In this document: piece by piece, positions 5,123 through 5,190 of the stretch
Layout of the letters: every line of letters starts with the position of its first letter
Position numbering within the stretch: the first letter of the stretch is position 1
Origin: Spirochaetaceae bacterium
GTDB lineage: Bacteria; Spirochaetota; Spirochaetia; Treponematales; Breznakiellaceae
DNA: 5,190 nt
NCBI GenBank assembly: GCA_031278295.1
Contig: JAITKQ010000098.1
Location: forward strand, 1-5,190
Direction: 5' to 3'
The notes under the pieces: model-generated
Databases searched by the model: none
What the model was told of the DNA's origin: nothing
Seen by the model: only the letters and a program-made list of their open reading frames with translations
Made by a program: the position numbers and the translations under genes

Positions 5123-5190
5123 ATATTCCACCCAAGTTTAGCCCAAATTGCACATAACGTTCCGGCTGTTGGCGACGTTTTTGCAGCCCG
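5121..5190 (-). CDS. C-terminal fragment of a minus-strand gene, possibly truncated by the repeat
   Basis: A minus-strand frame enters from the right edge and ends ...RRQQPERYVQFGLNLGGI with TAA at 5123-5121. Only 22 residues are visible. Alternating hydrophobic and polar residues near the end (RYVQFGLNL) would suit the last strand of an outer-membrane beta-barrel, but the fragment is too short to assign. The stop codon uses the last two bases of the repeat (TT on the plus strand) plus the next base, so the element may have created the present stop. The rest of the gene is outside the window. Confidence 0.35.
   Translation of the reverse strand, partial: GLQKRRQQPERYVQFGLNLGGI

Noticed and set aside
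1..5190. CRISPR array, tRNA or rRNA
   Set aside because: Only two repeat copies exist, 5 kb apart; no regularly spaced repeats, cloverleaf or rRNA-like sequence was seen.

Overview
The window reads as ordinary bacterial chromosome, about 50% GC or slightly above, with three complete genes and no rRNA, tRNA or CRISPR array. The taxon cannot be fixed from one window. A periplasmic lytic transglycosylase with a loose lipobox-like N-terminus, an anonymous 523-residue soluble protein, a C14 homopolymer and AT/GC-contrasted intergenic palindromes would fit a spirochaete such as a gut treponeme. That assignment is an inference, not a demonstration.

Layout. Positions 1-120 hold one copy of a structured repeat, cut off by the window edge. 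Positions 121-319 are an AT-rich gap without a convincing gene. Two genes follow on the minus strand, read right to left: a HAD-superfamily phosphatase (2976 to 2302), then a GH23 lytic transglycosylase (2260 to 320). They are 41 bp apart and probably co-transcribed. A 523-residue protein of unknown function is encoded on the plus strand (3128-4699), divergently from the HAD gene. After it come a C14 tract, a probable terminator, a small hairpin cluster and a second copy of the repeat (5004-5122, with related structure from 4982). The last 70 bases carry the C-terminal end of a minus-strand reading frame whose stop codon is completed by the repeat's terminal TT.

The two repeat copies are in the same orientation and bracket all three genes. 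The last 75 nt are identical in both, and identity stops at TTCATT. They contain a nested hairpin: an outer CCCCGCC/GGCGGGG stem around an inner GCAAAC/GTTTGC stem, then AGGTTCATT. This closely resembles the right end of an IS200/IS605-family element. No transposase or TnpB gene is visible, so these look like non-autonomous ends, and possibly stand-alone TnpB-type guide-RNA scaffolds.

The divergent HAD/unknown-gene region (2977-3127) is the most regulatory-looking part. It has a -10 region that reads well on both strands, a plus-strand promoter placed so that the mRNA would be almost leaderless, a 12-bp AT-rich perfect hairpin, and a GC-rich hairpin followed by U6 directly at the HAD start codon. 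No functional link between the unknown gene and the HAD/transglycosylase pair can be shown; they share only the promoter region.
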